From Rebecca billardiae RCC1528 (Eukaryota > Haptophyta): a stretch of 64,000 nt of DNA. The stretch lies in contig OZ251231.1 in the NCBI GenBank assembly GCA_965240325.2, positions 310,001 to 374,000 of the forward strand, read 5' to 3'. The stretch's first letter is position 1. The number at the start of each line of letters is the position of its first letter. A program made the translations under genes and the position numbers. Under the pieces are notes generated by a model that saw only the letters and a list, made by a program, of their open reading frames with translations, made no database searches and was not told the DNA's origin. Shown here one piece after another: positions 19,253 to 28,873 of the stretch.

Positions 19253-21547
19253 TCAGCGCCGGCCATGGCCGCCGTCCCAGTGAGCATCAGCAGCATTGCT
19301 GCTGCCGACGCTGGCAGCATCGTCGTCGTCATGCTGATCGTGATCGTCCTCGCCCTCGTCCTCGGACGACCACACCGCGGTGCACGCAAACGGCGTCGCC
19401 GTGGTAGCAGTGGCCCCTCGGCTCCACGCGAGCTCTCGGCGGGTCCTCCGCGGCATCGCACCGCCTGCGCGCGCTGCTGCCGTTGCCACCGGCGCCGTCT
19501 GCGCCGCGTCGCCGTCGTGCTCTCGCGGCTGCAGCGCGCCCTCGTCCCCCTCGCCGCCGCCGCCGCCCGCGTCTGCGGCGGGCGCGCTCGGCCCATCCGG
19601 CGCTGCTGCCTGTGGCCGGCAGACCAGCCGCCCGCCGCTGCAGTGCGCGAATGATCGGCTGGGCCCGCGTGGGTGGCGCGTGGGCGAGCGGCGCTCGTGC
19701 CCCTTGCTCGACGTGAGGGCTTGGCGTGGCCGGCGAGCGGCGAGCGCGCGCACAGACGCACCGTCGCTGCCCCCACGCGCGCCCGCCCGCTCGGCAGGCG
19801 GCGCGGCGCACGCGTACGATGTGTGGGCGATGAGCCACTCGCGCGAGCACAGCTGCGCCACAGCCTGCGGCACGGTGAGCGCGGGCGCGTGCACGGCCAG
19901 CGGCGCGCACCGCCCAGCGCACGGCCCACGCCCCGCGCTGCGGCAGCGCTGCGGCAGCGCGGGCGCGCGCGCCGCGGCCGTGTGGTTGGCAGTCGGCAGT
20001 GGGCGGAGGAGGGCGCGCCGCTCGCCAGGCTCGGCACGGGCGCCGTCGCCGCGCTCGCGCTCGGCACCAGCGCCCCCGCCCCAAGCGCCGACCAAACTCG
20101 CTCGGCTGCCGCCTCCGCCGCCCCACCCGGCGCCACTCCCGGACCTGAGGGCACAGCCGGACTCGTCGAGCTCGAGCCCGCCCTGGCTGACGGCGGTGAG
20201 CGTGCGGCCCATGCCAGCGGGCAACGGCACGAACACGTCTGCGCAGTAGAGCGCCGGCGCGATGCCGCGCGCGAGGGCGCTGTGCGAGAAGCGCGCGAAC
20301 GTGAGCGAGTGCGGCAGCGCCGCCGCCGGCTCGAGCGCGCCGCCGCCCCGCGCCGCGCCGTGCGCCGCCGCCGCGCGCGCGCTGCCCGCTCTCACCGCGG
20401 CAAGCAGCCGCTCTGCCAGACCGGTCTGAAGGCCGAGCGCGTCGCCGTCGACGAGCGCGTTGGTGTTGAAGCGCAGCCCCGGGTCGATGAGGTAGGCGAG
20501 CCCGTCATCCGCGCTGATCATGTAGTCCACCGCCCACACGCCGCTCACGCCGAGCGCGCCCACCAGCGTCGCCGCCTGCTGCAGCGCGTCCGCGTGAGTC
20601 ACGCTCGTCTGAACGAGCGGCGCCGAGTGTCTGCCGCTCAGCTGCAGCACGCTGATGCGGACGAAGGAGCCGAGGACGACGCCGTCGAGCGAGACGCCGA
20701 GCACCGCGACCAGGTGGCCGCGCACGCTCCCCTGCACCATCCCCTCCGCGCCGCGCAGCTTGCCCAGCGCCGAGCGCACGCACGCCGCGCTGTCACACCG
20801 GCGCACGCCGCGCCCGCCGCCATCGACGTCCGACTTGACGTACACGGGCGCGTGGCGCGCGGCGTAGCTGGCGATGGCGTCGGGGAGGCCGGCGGGCGGC
20901 ACGTGCACGGTGAACGGCATGCGCGCGCCCGCGCGCTGCGCGAGCACCAGCGTGCCGATCTTGCGCAGCGCGCGCGTCGAGTTGGTCTCGGGGTCGACGG
21001 CGCGCGTCGGCCGCGGCAGCGAGCAGCGGAGCCGGAGCGCGGCGTCGCGCGAGGCGGCGGAGGCGGGCTCGCGCTCGAGGGCGCGCCGCGTCTGGTCGAG
21101 GAGCTGGAGCGTGCTCAGCGCCGGGCTCACCACCAGCGCCGGCTTGAACCGGCCGATCTCCTCCGCGAGAGCCTCGTGGCTCGGCTGGGCGCGGAGATAG
21201 GTCAGGTAGGAGAGCGCGCGGGCGCCGTCGCGCTCGGCGACGATGGCGCGCGGCTTGGAGCGGGCGTGCGCGGGCGAGTAGTGGGTCCTGCTGCTGCCCC
21301 ACATCACGAACCCCACCTCCCAACCCGCGCGGTGCAGCGCGCCCGCGTGCACGGTGTCCACGACGCCCGAGGCGCTCAGCGGCATCACGATCAGCAGCTT
21401 GCGGCTGCCCGCGCGCATGCGCGCGCACGCGTCGAGGTCGTCGGTGGCGCGCGCGCCGCCGAGCGCCAGGGCGACGGCGCAGACGACGGGCCCGAGCGCG
21501 GCGCCGCGCCACCGGGGCCGCTGCTCGCCAGTGCGCGCTCGAAGCAT
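19253..21547 (-). CDS. ATP-grasp fold protein with secretory leader (paralogue 1, divergent)
   Basis: 764 aa from the ATG at 21547 (MLRARTGEQRPRWRG), followed by the hydrophobic leader AALGPVVCAVALALGGARA. The body aligns by eye with the two genes at 59-63 kb: RKLLIVMPLSASG...AGWEVGFVMWG, RCSLPRPTRAVD, APVYVKSDVDGGGRGVRRCDSAACVRSAL (ATP-grasp B/J region with the glycine-rich loop), and YLIDPGLRFNT near the metal-binding end. The C-terminal CAGRCAPLAVHAPALTVPQ...LCSREWLIAHTSYAC module is shared too. ATP-grasp enzymes ligate a carboxylate to an amine or thiol; the product here is unknown. A Gly/Arg-rich insertion at residues ~480-545 and a long low-complexity tail ending in an Asp/His-rich stretch are unique to this copy and could contain unrecognised splicing. 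Confidence 0.6.
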   Translation of the reverse strand: MLRARTGEQRPRWRGAALGPVVCAVALALGGARATDDLDACARMRAGSRKLLIVMPLSASGVVDTVHAGALHRAGWEVGFVMWGSSRTHYSPAHARSKPRAIVAERDGARALSYLTYLRAQPSHEALAEEIGRFKPALVVSPALSTLQLLDQTRRALEREPASAASRDAALRLRCSLPRPTRAVDPETNSTRALRKIGTLVLAQRAGARMPFTVHVPPAGLPDAIASYAARHAPVYVKSDVDGGGRGVRRCDSAACVRSALGKLRGAEGMVQGSVRGHLVAVLGVSLDGVVLGSFVRISVLQLSGRHSAPLVQTSVTHADALQQAATLVGALGVSGVWAVDYMISADDGLAYLIDPGLRFNTNALVDGDALGLQTGLAERLLAAVRAGSARAAAAHGAARGGGALEPAAALPHSLTFARFSHSALARGIAPALYCADVFVPLPAGMGRTLTAVSQGGLELDESGCALRSGSGAGWGGGGGSRASLVGAWGGGAGAERERGDGARAEPGERRALLRPLPTANHTAAARAPALPQRCRSAGRGPCAGRCAPLAVHAPALTVPQAVAQLCSREWLIAHTSYACAAPPAERAGARGGSDGASVRALAARRPRQALTSSKGHERRSPTRHPRGPSRSFAHCSGGRLVCRPQAAAPDGPSAPAADAGGGGGEGDEGALQPREHDGDAAQTAPVATAAARAGGAMPRRTRRELAWSRGATATTATPFACTAVWSSEDEGEDDHDQHDDDDAASVGSSNAADAHWDGGHGRR

Positions 21548-21660
21548 GCCCCGCGACCGTCGTCCTGATGAGACGTCCCCCGGCCGGGCCGGGCCCCCCC
21601 GCCAGCAATGGCCGCCCTTGCGGGTCGGTTCAAGTTTGAGATGTGAGATCACTCATCAGC

Positions 21661-23043
21661 ATGAGCGCCGAGCTGCTTACGGCGGCCGAGGCGGGCGACC
21701 TCGCGCGCATCTCGTCGCTGCTGGACGCGGGCGAGGACGCGAGCGGCGAGACGGCGGAGGGGTGGACCGCGCTCATCCGCGCCACCGTGAATGGCCACGC
21801 CGCCGCCGTCTCGCTGCTGCTCGCGCGCGGCGCGCGCGTGAACCCAACGCGGCTCTGCCACACGCCACTGCGCGCGGCCGCGCTGTATGGGCGCGACGAT
21901 GTGGCGGCGCTGCTGCTCGAGGCGCGTGCCGAGCCGAATCTGCCCTCGCAGGGCTTGCGCACCCCGCTGATGGGCTGCGCCTTCGCGCGCACCGACGACG
22001 CGGAGCGCTACTCGCGCGCCGGCACGCTGGCGCTCGCGCGCCGTCTGCTGCGCGCTCGCGCGGACCCAGATGCGCAGAACGAGGCGGGCGAGACCGCGGC
22101 GCTGCTCGCGGCCGTGCGCGGGGACGAGGAGATGCTCTCGCTGCTGCTCGCCGCCGGCGCCTCAGCCGACATTGCCGACCTCGGCAATCGCACCGCGCGA
22201 GCTCTCGCGCCGGCGCCGTGCGCCGCGCACCCGCTGTGTGCGCCCGCCGCGGATGCCGGCGCTGGCGACGAGGGCGCGGTGCGCATGCGGCACGTGTACT
22301 GCGCGACGCCGCTCGGCGCGCTCGGCGTGCGCGTGTACACCCGCGAGCACCCCGCCGCCTCGCCCGCCCCCGCCGTCCTCGCCCTCCACGGCCAGCGAGA
22401 CGCAGACGCGGTGCGGTGGGAATGGCTGCCGCACGGGCGCCGCTGGCTGTGCGCCGCGCGCCGCGCCCCCGCGTGTGTGCTGCTCCCCAACCTGCACTCG
22501 AACGCGCGCAGCGCGCCGGGGCGCGTGAGGACGGAGGACGACGGCGCGTTGGACGCGGTGTGCGACGCCCTGCGCGCCGTGCTCGAGCAGCTCGTCCCGG
22601 CCGCGCCCGCGCCCAGCCTGGGCCGTGGCGGCGCCGACACAGCGGCGGTGGCAGCAGCGGACACGGCAGCAGCGGTCGTCGTCTGCGGCAAGAGCTGGGG
22701 CGGCGCGCTTGCCCTCGCCTTTGGCGCACGACACCCGGGCGCGTGCGCGCGGCTGCTCCTCGCGTGCCCCTCGCCCGAGCTCAGCTCGCTACCCGACAAG
22801 GCCGCGCACGCGCTCGGCGGCGCCCGGCGCGCGCTCCTCATCTGGGCCGACGACGACGCCACCGTCCCGGCGGCAGAGGCCGTCCCGCTCTGGCTGGCCG
22901 CACTCTCCGCGCCGGCGGCGGGCGGCGGGGCGCGCTTCGAGCTGCGCCGCACGCGCGAGGGCGGGCACTCACTCGGCATGCTGCACAGCGACGACGCCCT
23001 GCGCGCCGCCGTCGACGCGTTCGTGCTGGACGCCGACGACTGA
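21661..23043 (+). CDS. Ankyrin-repeat / alpha-beta hydrolase fusion protein
   Basis: 460 aa from the ATG at 21661. Residues ~1-175 form four to five ankyrin repeats (GWTALIRATVNGHAAAVSLLLARGARVN; TPLRAAALYGRDDVAALLLEARAEPN; TAALLAAVRGDEEMLSLLLAAGAS). Residues ~210-460 form an alpha/beta hydrolase: VLALHGQRD near the oxyanion strand, the nucleophile elbow GKSWGG (Ser), the acid in LLIWADDDATVP, and the catalytic His in EGGHSLGML. All three triad members are present, so an active serine hydrolase or esterase targeted by ankyrin repeats is likely. It shares a 113-bp divergent 5' region with the ATP-grasp gene. Single exon. Confidence 0.78.
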   Translation: MSAELLTAAEAGDLARISSLLDAGEDASGETAEGWTALIRATVNGHAAAVSLLLARGARVNPTRLCHTPLRAAALYGRDDVAALLLEARAEPNLPSQGLRTPLMGCAFARTDDAERYSRAGTLALARRLLRARADPDAQNEAGETAALLAAVRGDEEMLSLLLAAGASADIADLGNRTARALAPAPCAAHPLCAPAADAGAGDEGAVRMRHVYCATPLGALGVRVYTREHPAASPAPAVLALHGQRDADAVRWEWLPHGRRWLCAARRAPACVLLPNLHSNARSAPGRVRTEDDGALDAVCDALRAVLEQLVPAAPAPSLGRGGADTAAVAAADTAAAVVVCGKSWGGALALAFGARHPGACARLLLACPSPELSSLPDKAAHALGGARRALLIWADDDATVPAAEAVPLWLAALSAPAAGGGARFELRRTREGGHSLGMLHSDDALRAAVDAFVLDADD

Positions 23044-23723
<680 letters not shown>

Positions 23724-25031
23724 TCAGACCGCCGAGGCCGCGTCGTGGCGCTGCGCGTGCAGCATCGCCGTGGTGAGCTGCTCGTCGCCGCCCGCGCCGC
23801 GCGCGCTCTGGATCGTCGCGCGCGCCCATGACTTGGCCGGCGCCGGCGCCTCACGGCGCACGCGCGACGCAACGAACGCGACGGCGAGCGTGGTCGCCAT
23901 CCCAAAGGCGAAGGCGAGGGCGAGGGGGGCGACGGGCGCGCGCGCGGCGGCCGCGCCGCCCTCCGGCGCTCCTGACGCGAGGAGGGTCATCGCCGCCGCG
24001 CCCGCGGGCGGCGTGGCCGGCACCATGCCGGGCATGCCGTACCCGGGCATGCCGAAGCCGGGCATGCCGGCGGTCTCCGCCTGAGCAATCTTTTGCTGCT
24101 GGGCCACCCACGGGTTAGCGCCGGCAGCGGGCGCCGCGCCCGTAGCCGGGTCGGCGGGCGCGGTGGCCGGCATCATGCCCGGCATGCCTGGGAGGCCGGC
24201 AGGCGGCAGCGCCCCCGGGTACGTGCCGCCAGTCGCGGCCCACGGGTTGGCGGGCGGCGCCGTGCCGCCGGAGCCGTCAGCCGCGGGCGCCGGCGCCGGC
24301 ACCCCCGCTCCGGGCATGATGGGCCCAGGGTACGTACCGCCTGTTGCGGCGTAGGGCCCTCCAGCGCCCGGGTTGCCCGGCATGACCGGGCCGTAGCCGA
24401 CCGCGCCGGGCGCGGGCGCGCCGGGCCACCACGCGGGTGCCGCCACCGTGCCGTCGGCGGGGGCCTCGGTGAGCTTCTTCAGGGGCGCGTCCGTGTCTGC
24501 GAGCACGACAGTTGCCGCGGCCGCGGTCGACGCGGGAGGCGTCGCGCCGCCGGCCGCGCCCGCCGCGGGCCAGTAGGGGTTGGGGGGCACGGGGTAGGCG
24601 GCGGCGGCACTTGCGGGCGAAGCGGCGGCGGTGGTGGTGGCGAGCACGCCGCCGGTGGAGCCGCCAGCGCCCGTCGCGGGCGGCGCGGGCCAGAACTTGC
24701 CCGCCCAGTCCTGGCTAGCTGTCTTGGTCGCCGCGCCGCCGCCAGGCGCGCCCGCGTCGCCGGTGGCCGTCGAGCCGTCGGGGGCGACGCCGCCGGGCCA
24801 GTACGGGTTGGGCGGCACCGGGTACGCGCCACCGGTCGGGTCGGCTGGCGTCGGTGTCGCCGCCGACGCAGTGGTGGTGTCAGTCGGCTTCGTGCCGGGC
24901 GCGGGCCACCACGGGTTGTTGGCCATCGGGCCGGCTGGCGCCGACGCCTCGAGCTTGGGGTCGGCGGCGAGGACGCCCGCGCTCGCGCCGAAGAGCGCGA
25001 GCGCAAGGGTGGTCACTCGAGCGCCGCGCAT
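23724..25031 (-). CDS. Pro/Gly/Ala-rich type I surface protein with internal repeats
   Basis: 435 aa from the ATG at 25031, which starts a clean signal peptide (MRGARVTTLALALFGASAGVLA). The ectodomain is low-complexity but patterned: AYPVPPNPYWP occurs twice, ATGGTYPG twice, NPW[WV] and WWP motifs recur, and a Met/Gly/Pro run (GMPGFGMPGYGMPG) lies near the end. A single transmembrane helix (APLALAFAFGMATTLAVAFVA) is followed by a short basic cytoplasmic tail. Composition suggests an extracellular or vesicle matrix/scale-associated protein; no known domain. The longer open frame to 25223 starts upstream of the signal peptide and is unlikely. Divergent from the MATE gene (338 bp between ATGs). 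Confidence 0.6.
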   Translation of the reverse strand: MRGARVTTLALALFGASAGVLAADPKLEASAPAGPMANNPWWPAPGTKPTDTTTASAATPTPADPTGGAYPVPPNPYWPGGVAPDGSTATGDAGAPGGGAATKTASQDWAGKFWPAPPATGAGGSTGGVLATTTAAASPASAAAAYPVPPNPYWPAAGAAGGATPPASTAAAATVVLADTDAPLKKLTEAPADGTVAAPAWWPGAPAPGAVGYGPVMPGNPGAGGPYAATGGTYPGPIMPGAGVPAPAPAADGSGGTAPPANPWAATGGTYPGALPPAGLPGMPGMMPATAPADPATGAAPAAGANPWVAQQQKIAQAETAGMPGFGMPGYGMPGMVPATPPAGAAAMTLLASGAPEGGAAAARAPVAPLALAFAFGMATTLAVAFVASRVRREAPAPAKSWARATIQSARGAGGDEQLTTAMLHAQRHDAASAV

Positions 25032-25369
25032 GCTGCTGGCGCGAGTGCGGCTCCGGCCGGGAGGCGGCGTCAGTGGGAGGTGAGTCGGACGGACGCCGGA
25101 TGGAGCCACGGCCGCCGAGAGCACTTGCGTCAATGCGTCGTCGTGGCCGGAAAAGCTGTTCGCGAAACGCGCGCCCGCGCCCTGAGATGTGATTGAAAAA
25201 CGGCCTGATTCCTCGGCGCTCATTGGCTGGACGAGAGTCTGTTTTTAGGCCGGGCTGCACCCGGGTGCGCACAAAGAGTAGTCCGGCGCTGGCTGGCTCG
25301 ACTCAACAATCCGGAGCTCGTCTTTTCAAAGCACCGGGACGGACGTGCAATTGTCATCGTCGGGCCACG

Positions 25370-27109
25370 ATGCCGTCGACGCGCGCGAGCATGTCGTCGG
25401 CGCTCGCCGCGACGGCGTTGCTGCTCGCTGCGGTGCCAGCTGCCACCGTCGCGCTGCCGACAGCGCGTTCGAAGCCGCGGCTCGTCGCATCCCGCCTCGG
25501 CCTCTCGCGGGCGGCCGTGCGGGCGGACGGCTCCGCCGCCGATCCCGACGTGGCGGACGGCGCGGCCGCGCACGCGCGCGGGCAGCGCGCGCGCATCAAT
25601 CGCGACTTCACCGCGATCGCGCTCCCCTCGCTGGCCGCGCTGTCGTGCGAGAACCTCCTCTCGCTGGTGGACACCATGTGGCTCGGCCGGCTCTCCGCCG
25701 TGCAGCTCGGCGCCGCGGGCGTCGGCATCTCGGCGACCTACTCGCTCTCCAAGCTGTTCGACGAGCCGCTCGTCAAGACGTCCACGTCGCTCGTGGCGGG
25801 GAAGGAGGACGCGGAGCTGCGCGCGAGCGTGCTCTCGGCGCTCGCGCTCGCGCTCGCGCTCGGGCTGATGCAGCTCGTCGCCTTCACCGCCTTCACGCCC
25901 GCCATCGTCGGCGGGTTTGGCGTGGACGCCGCCTCGGCGATGCGCGCGCCCGCGGCGTCGTACGTGCGGCTGCGCGCGCTGGGCGCGCCGGCCGTGACGC
26001 TGCTGCTCGTGACGCAGGGCATCTTCCGCGCGCTGGGCGACACGCTCACGCCGCTGCTGTGCACGCTGCTCGGCAACCTCGTCAACTGCGCCCTCGACCC
26101 CATCTTGATCTTCGGGTGCAACCTCGGCTGCGGCGGCGCGGCCGCGGCCACCGCTGTGGCGAATTGGGTCACGGTCGTCCCGCTGCTGCTGCTGCTCGGC
26201 CGGCGGCTGGGCGTGGCGGAGCGCGCGCAGCGGCGGAGCGGCGCGCCCGCCGCGCCCGCCACCAGCCGCGCCGACCTGCTCCGCGCCGCGCGCGCCTACC
26301 TCTCAGCGGGCTCCCTGGTGTATGTCCGCACCGTCGGCAAGCTGTGGGGGTACGGCTTTGCGGCGCGCGCCGCCGCCAAGCTCGGCACGGCGCCGGCGGC
26401 TGCGTACGCGCTCACGTTCCAGCTGGGCGTGGCGACGACGCAGCTGTGCGAGGCGGTCTCGCTCGCGCTGCTCTCCCTCGTCTCGCGCGAGCTCACGCGC
26501 CTCGAGCGCGCCGTCGAGGGCGGCCTCACCGCCGCGCGCACCGCCGCGGCGCGCGCGGCCGCGCTGCGCGCTCGTTACGTGGTCACGCTCGGCTGCGTGC
26601 TCGGCGGCGGGCTGGCCGCGCTGCTCTCGGTGGCGACGTGGTGGCTGCGCGGCCGCGCGATCGGCGTGATGTGCTCCGGCGCGTCGTCGGGCGCGGTGCG
26701 CGCCCTCGCCCTCGGCGTGATGCCCGCCGTGCTCGTGACACAGGTGCTGAAGGGCCTCGCCTACCCGGCTAACGCCATCTTGATGGGCGGCCGCGATTGG
26801 CTGCTGTCCGCCGGCGCGATGTGGGCGGCGTCGGGGCTGCTCATCGGCGCGATCCGCTGGGGGATGCCGCTGCTCGCGCCCGCGGGCGCGGCGGCGGTGT
26901 GGGGGCCCGCCGGCGCCGCGCTCTCCGCCGCCGAGCAGTCCGCCGCGCTCGACGTGATCTGGCGCGCGCTCGCCCTCTGCTTTGGGGTGCAGGCGCTCAG
27001 CGCGCTCGTGCGCTACGCGAGCGGCACCGGCCCGTGGCGGCTGCTCAGCAAGTACGCGCCGCTGGGCGGCGCGCGTGATGGCGCGGCGGGCGCGGGTGAG
27101 GGCCGCTGA
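25370..27109 (+). CDS. MATE-family efflux carrier, probably organellar
   Basis: 579 aa from the ATG at 25370. The N-terminus has a hydrophobic leader (SALAATALLLAAVPAATVA) followed by an Arg/Ala/Ser-rich stretch, the bipartite pattern expected for plastid targeting in algae with secondary plastids. The carrier begins at INRDFTAIALPSLAALSCENLLSLVDTMWLGRL, typical of plant EDS5/DinF-like MATE proteins, with about 12 hydrophobic segments in two halves; the second half starts near RADLLRAARAYLSAGSLVYVRTVGK. Such carriers exchange H+ or Na+ for organic ions or phenolics. Single exon. Confidence 0.8.
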   Translation: MPSTRASMSSALAATALLLAAVPAATVALPTARSKPRLVASRLGLSRAAVRADGSAADPDVADGAAAHARGQRARINRDFTAIALPSLAALSCENLLSLVDTMWLGRLSAVQLGAAGVGISATYSLSKLFDEPLVKTSTSLVAGKEDAELRASVLSALALALALGLMQLVAFTAFTPAIVGGFGVDAASAMRAPAASYVRLRALGAPAVTLLLVTQGIFRALGDTLTPLLCTLLGNLVNCALDPILIFGCNLGCGGAAAATAVANWVTVVPLLLLLGRRLGVAERAQRRSGAPAAPATSRADLLRAARAYLSAGSLVYVRTVGKLWGYGFAARAAAKLGTAPAAAYALTFQLGVATTQLCEAVSLALLSLVSRELTRLERAVEGGLTAARTAAARAAALRARYVVTLGCVLGGGLAALLSVATWWLRGRAIGVMCSGASSGAVRALALGVMPAVLVTQVLKGLAYPANAILMGGRDWLLSAGAMWAASGLLIGAIRWGMPLLAPAGAAAVWGPAGAALSAAEQSAALDVIWRALALCFGVQALSALVRYASGTGPWRLLSKYAPLGGARDGAAGAGEGR

Positions 27110-28020
27110 GACGGCCTGGCCTGGCTGGCGCTCACGGCCGGGGCAGAGTCTCGGTGCACACGCGGCAGGCATGACAGCATGTATCATGAGGCGCTGGGCC
27201 GTCATCAGAATCAGTTGACTCTCACTCAGACTCAGATCTCGTCATTCATCGTCAGCAGTAAATCAGTGCCTTCACTCGGTCAGCTGTGTATCCATACCGT
27301 ACAGTACTATTCGTCTTAGTAAACTGTACTGTACAGGTCGCTGCTTCAACTTTCGGACCCGATCGGGCCGATTGCTGCGTAATAAGCTGCGTTCACTTTT
27401 TGTGCACGATGGCGGCGGCGCCCCCGGGGGTCTGCGGCGCTCGAGATCGCGTCTGGCGGCACCCCCAGGGTGTGCCTGAGGTACAACCCAGCGGCTATGT
27501 ACCATTTAGACGACTTTGTTCCACTACCATGTGCCCCACGGACGCCACGAGGTCCACGACGGGGCCGCCGACGGCATGCTTCAACTTTCGGACCCGCGGG
27601 CTCTCAGCGCGCGCGCCGAGTCAGAGCCGCTGCCTGGTGAGCCGTGTGAGTCGGGCTAACGGCATCATGCATTCTAGACACTACATACATGCAGTAGACC
27701 ACCTCAGGAACGGACGAACATGCTCACTCAGCTTCCGCGCCAGCCCCAGGCGGCAGCTGCGGCTGCGCCGCCGCGGGCACCGTCGACCACTTTCGGACCG
27801 CATGCTCTCAGCACGCACGCGGAGTCTGCTAGCAGCTGCGGCCTGGTAGGCCATTCGAGTCGGGCTGACGGCATCATACATTCCAGACATCACGTGAGTG
27901 TAGCAGCCAACCCCAGGGGCAGGTAAGCATGCTCACTAGGCCACTGTCGATGTCAGAGTCTCCAGACCCTGCGCCGCGGGCGCCGTCCGGCGTTCGCCGT
28001 CGACGTCGACCGGGTGAACA
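27110..28020. other. Intergenic, with diverged tandem repeat
   Basis: No supported gene. Contains the degenerate repeat at 27585-27990 described separately; the rest is unremarkable. Confidence 0.4.
27585..27990. repeat. Two diverged ~210-bp tandem units
   Basis: CTTTCGGACC, CTCTCAGC, AGTCGGGCT[AG]ACGGCATCAT and CATGCTCACT recur in the same order at 27585-27735 and 27791-27945. A fragment of the same motif occurs at 27352 (CTTTCGGACC) and 28019 (ATTCGGACC). Confidence 0.55.
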
Positions 28021-28029
28021 TTCGGACCG

Positions 28030-28510
28030 TGGGCCAGCACGCGCACGCGCTGCCTCCGCCTCCTTCTGCGCAGTTCGCGCGGCCTTCTTCTGGTTGAATT
28101 CCCGCAACGACCACGAGTCATTCTGGCCATCATTGAGCCGCACGTTGTCCGGCTTCGGCGCGGCGACCTCTACGGCGGGCACAGGAAGGATACCGAGCTG
28201 GTCGGCGAGCTCAGCCGCGTCGAACCTTACCGCCTCAGCCTAGCGCACGTCATCAAGTTCGGCCTCGTGCTGCTCACGCAGGCGCGCGAGCTTGGCGGCC
28301 TGGCGTGCCGACTACTGCTTGGCAAGCGCAACGTTGGCGCGGAAGGCTGGGGCAATCTTCCAGCGCATCCCCGCCGGCGTGGCTGTGAACACACTCAACT
28401 TCGATGATGCGAGCGCGCCAGAGGGCTCGTTGTCGTCGGCCGAGCACGCAGCCGCGCGCCCCAACACCAGCGCATGGCAGCCGCCTTCTGCGCAACTACC
28501 GCGCACTATA
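28030..28510 (-). pseudogene. Coiled-coil-like coding remnant interrupted by two TAG codons
   Basis: One minus-strand frame is open from about 28506 to 28030 apart from TAG at 28312-28314 and TAG at 28240-28242. It reads as coding-like, charged helical sequence on both sides of the stops: RWKIAPAFRANVALAKQ, stop, SARQAAKLARLREQHEAEL, stop, AEAVRFDAAELADQLGI, then NDSWSLREFNQKKAARTAQK. Each TAG could derive from CAG by one transition. Other genes here use TAG as a true stop (the GH1 gene), so this looks like a decayed gene rather than recoding. Family unknown. Confidence 0.4.
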
Positions 28511-28873
28511 TCTTGTAGGTCTCCGCTTTCGCCTCAAGCGAGTACGGCTTGACGCCCTTAGCCGCCTTCATCGAGGCGCTTGCGCTGGGCCCGGCCGGCG
28601 CGCACAGCGTCAGTGCGGGCGTACCGATCAGCGCAGCGCCTGAGCTGCGAGCGGCCGAGGACGATGCCAGCAGGCACCGCGACCCGACTGGTGACGTATA
28701 CTGACGGGCACGTCACCCCACGCGCCGACAGGCTGCTCAGCCCTGCCGCGGCGCGCCCGCCACGCACCCGCCGATCAGCGAGCCACTGTCGCCATCGCCC
28801 GGGTCCGAAAAACGAAGCAGTCCGAAAAACGAAGCAGCGACCTGTAGTAGATTCTTAGTTACGTACGCGATCC
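28511..28873. other. Intergenic region
   Basis: No supported feature; a short duplicated AAACGAAGCAG(T/C) lies at about 28808-28840. Confidence 0.3.
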
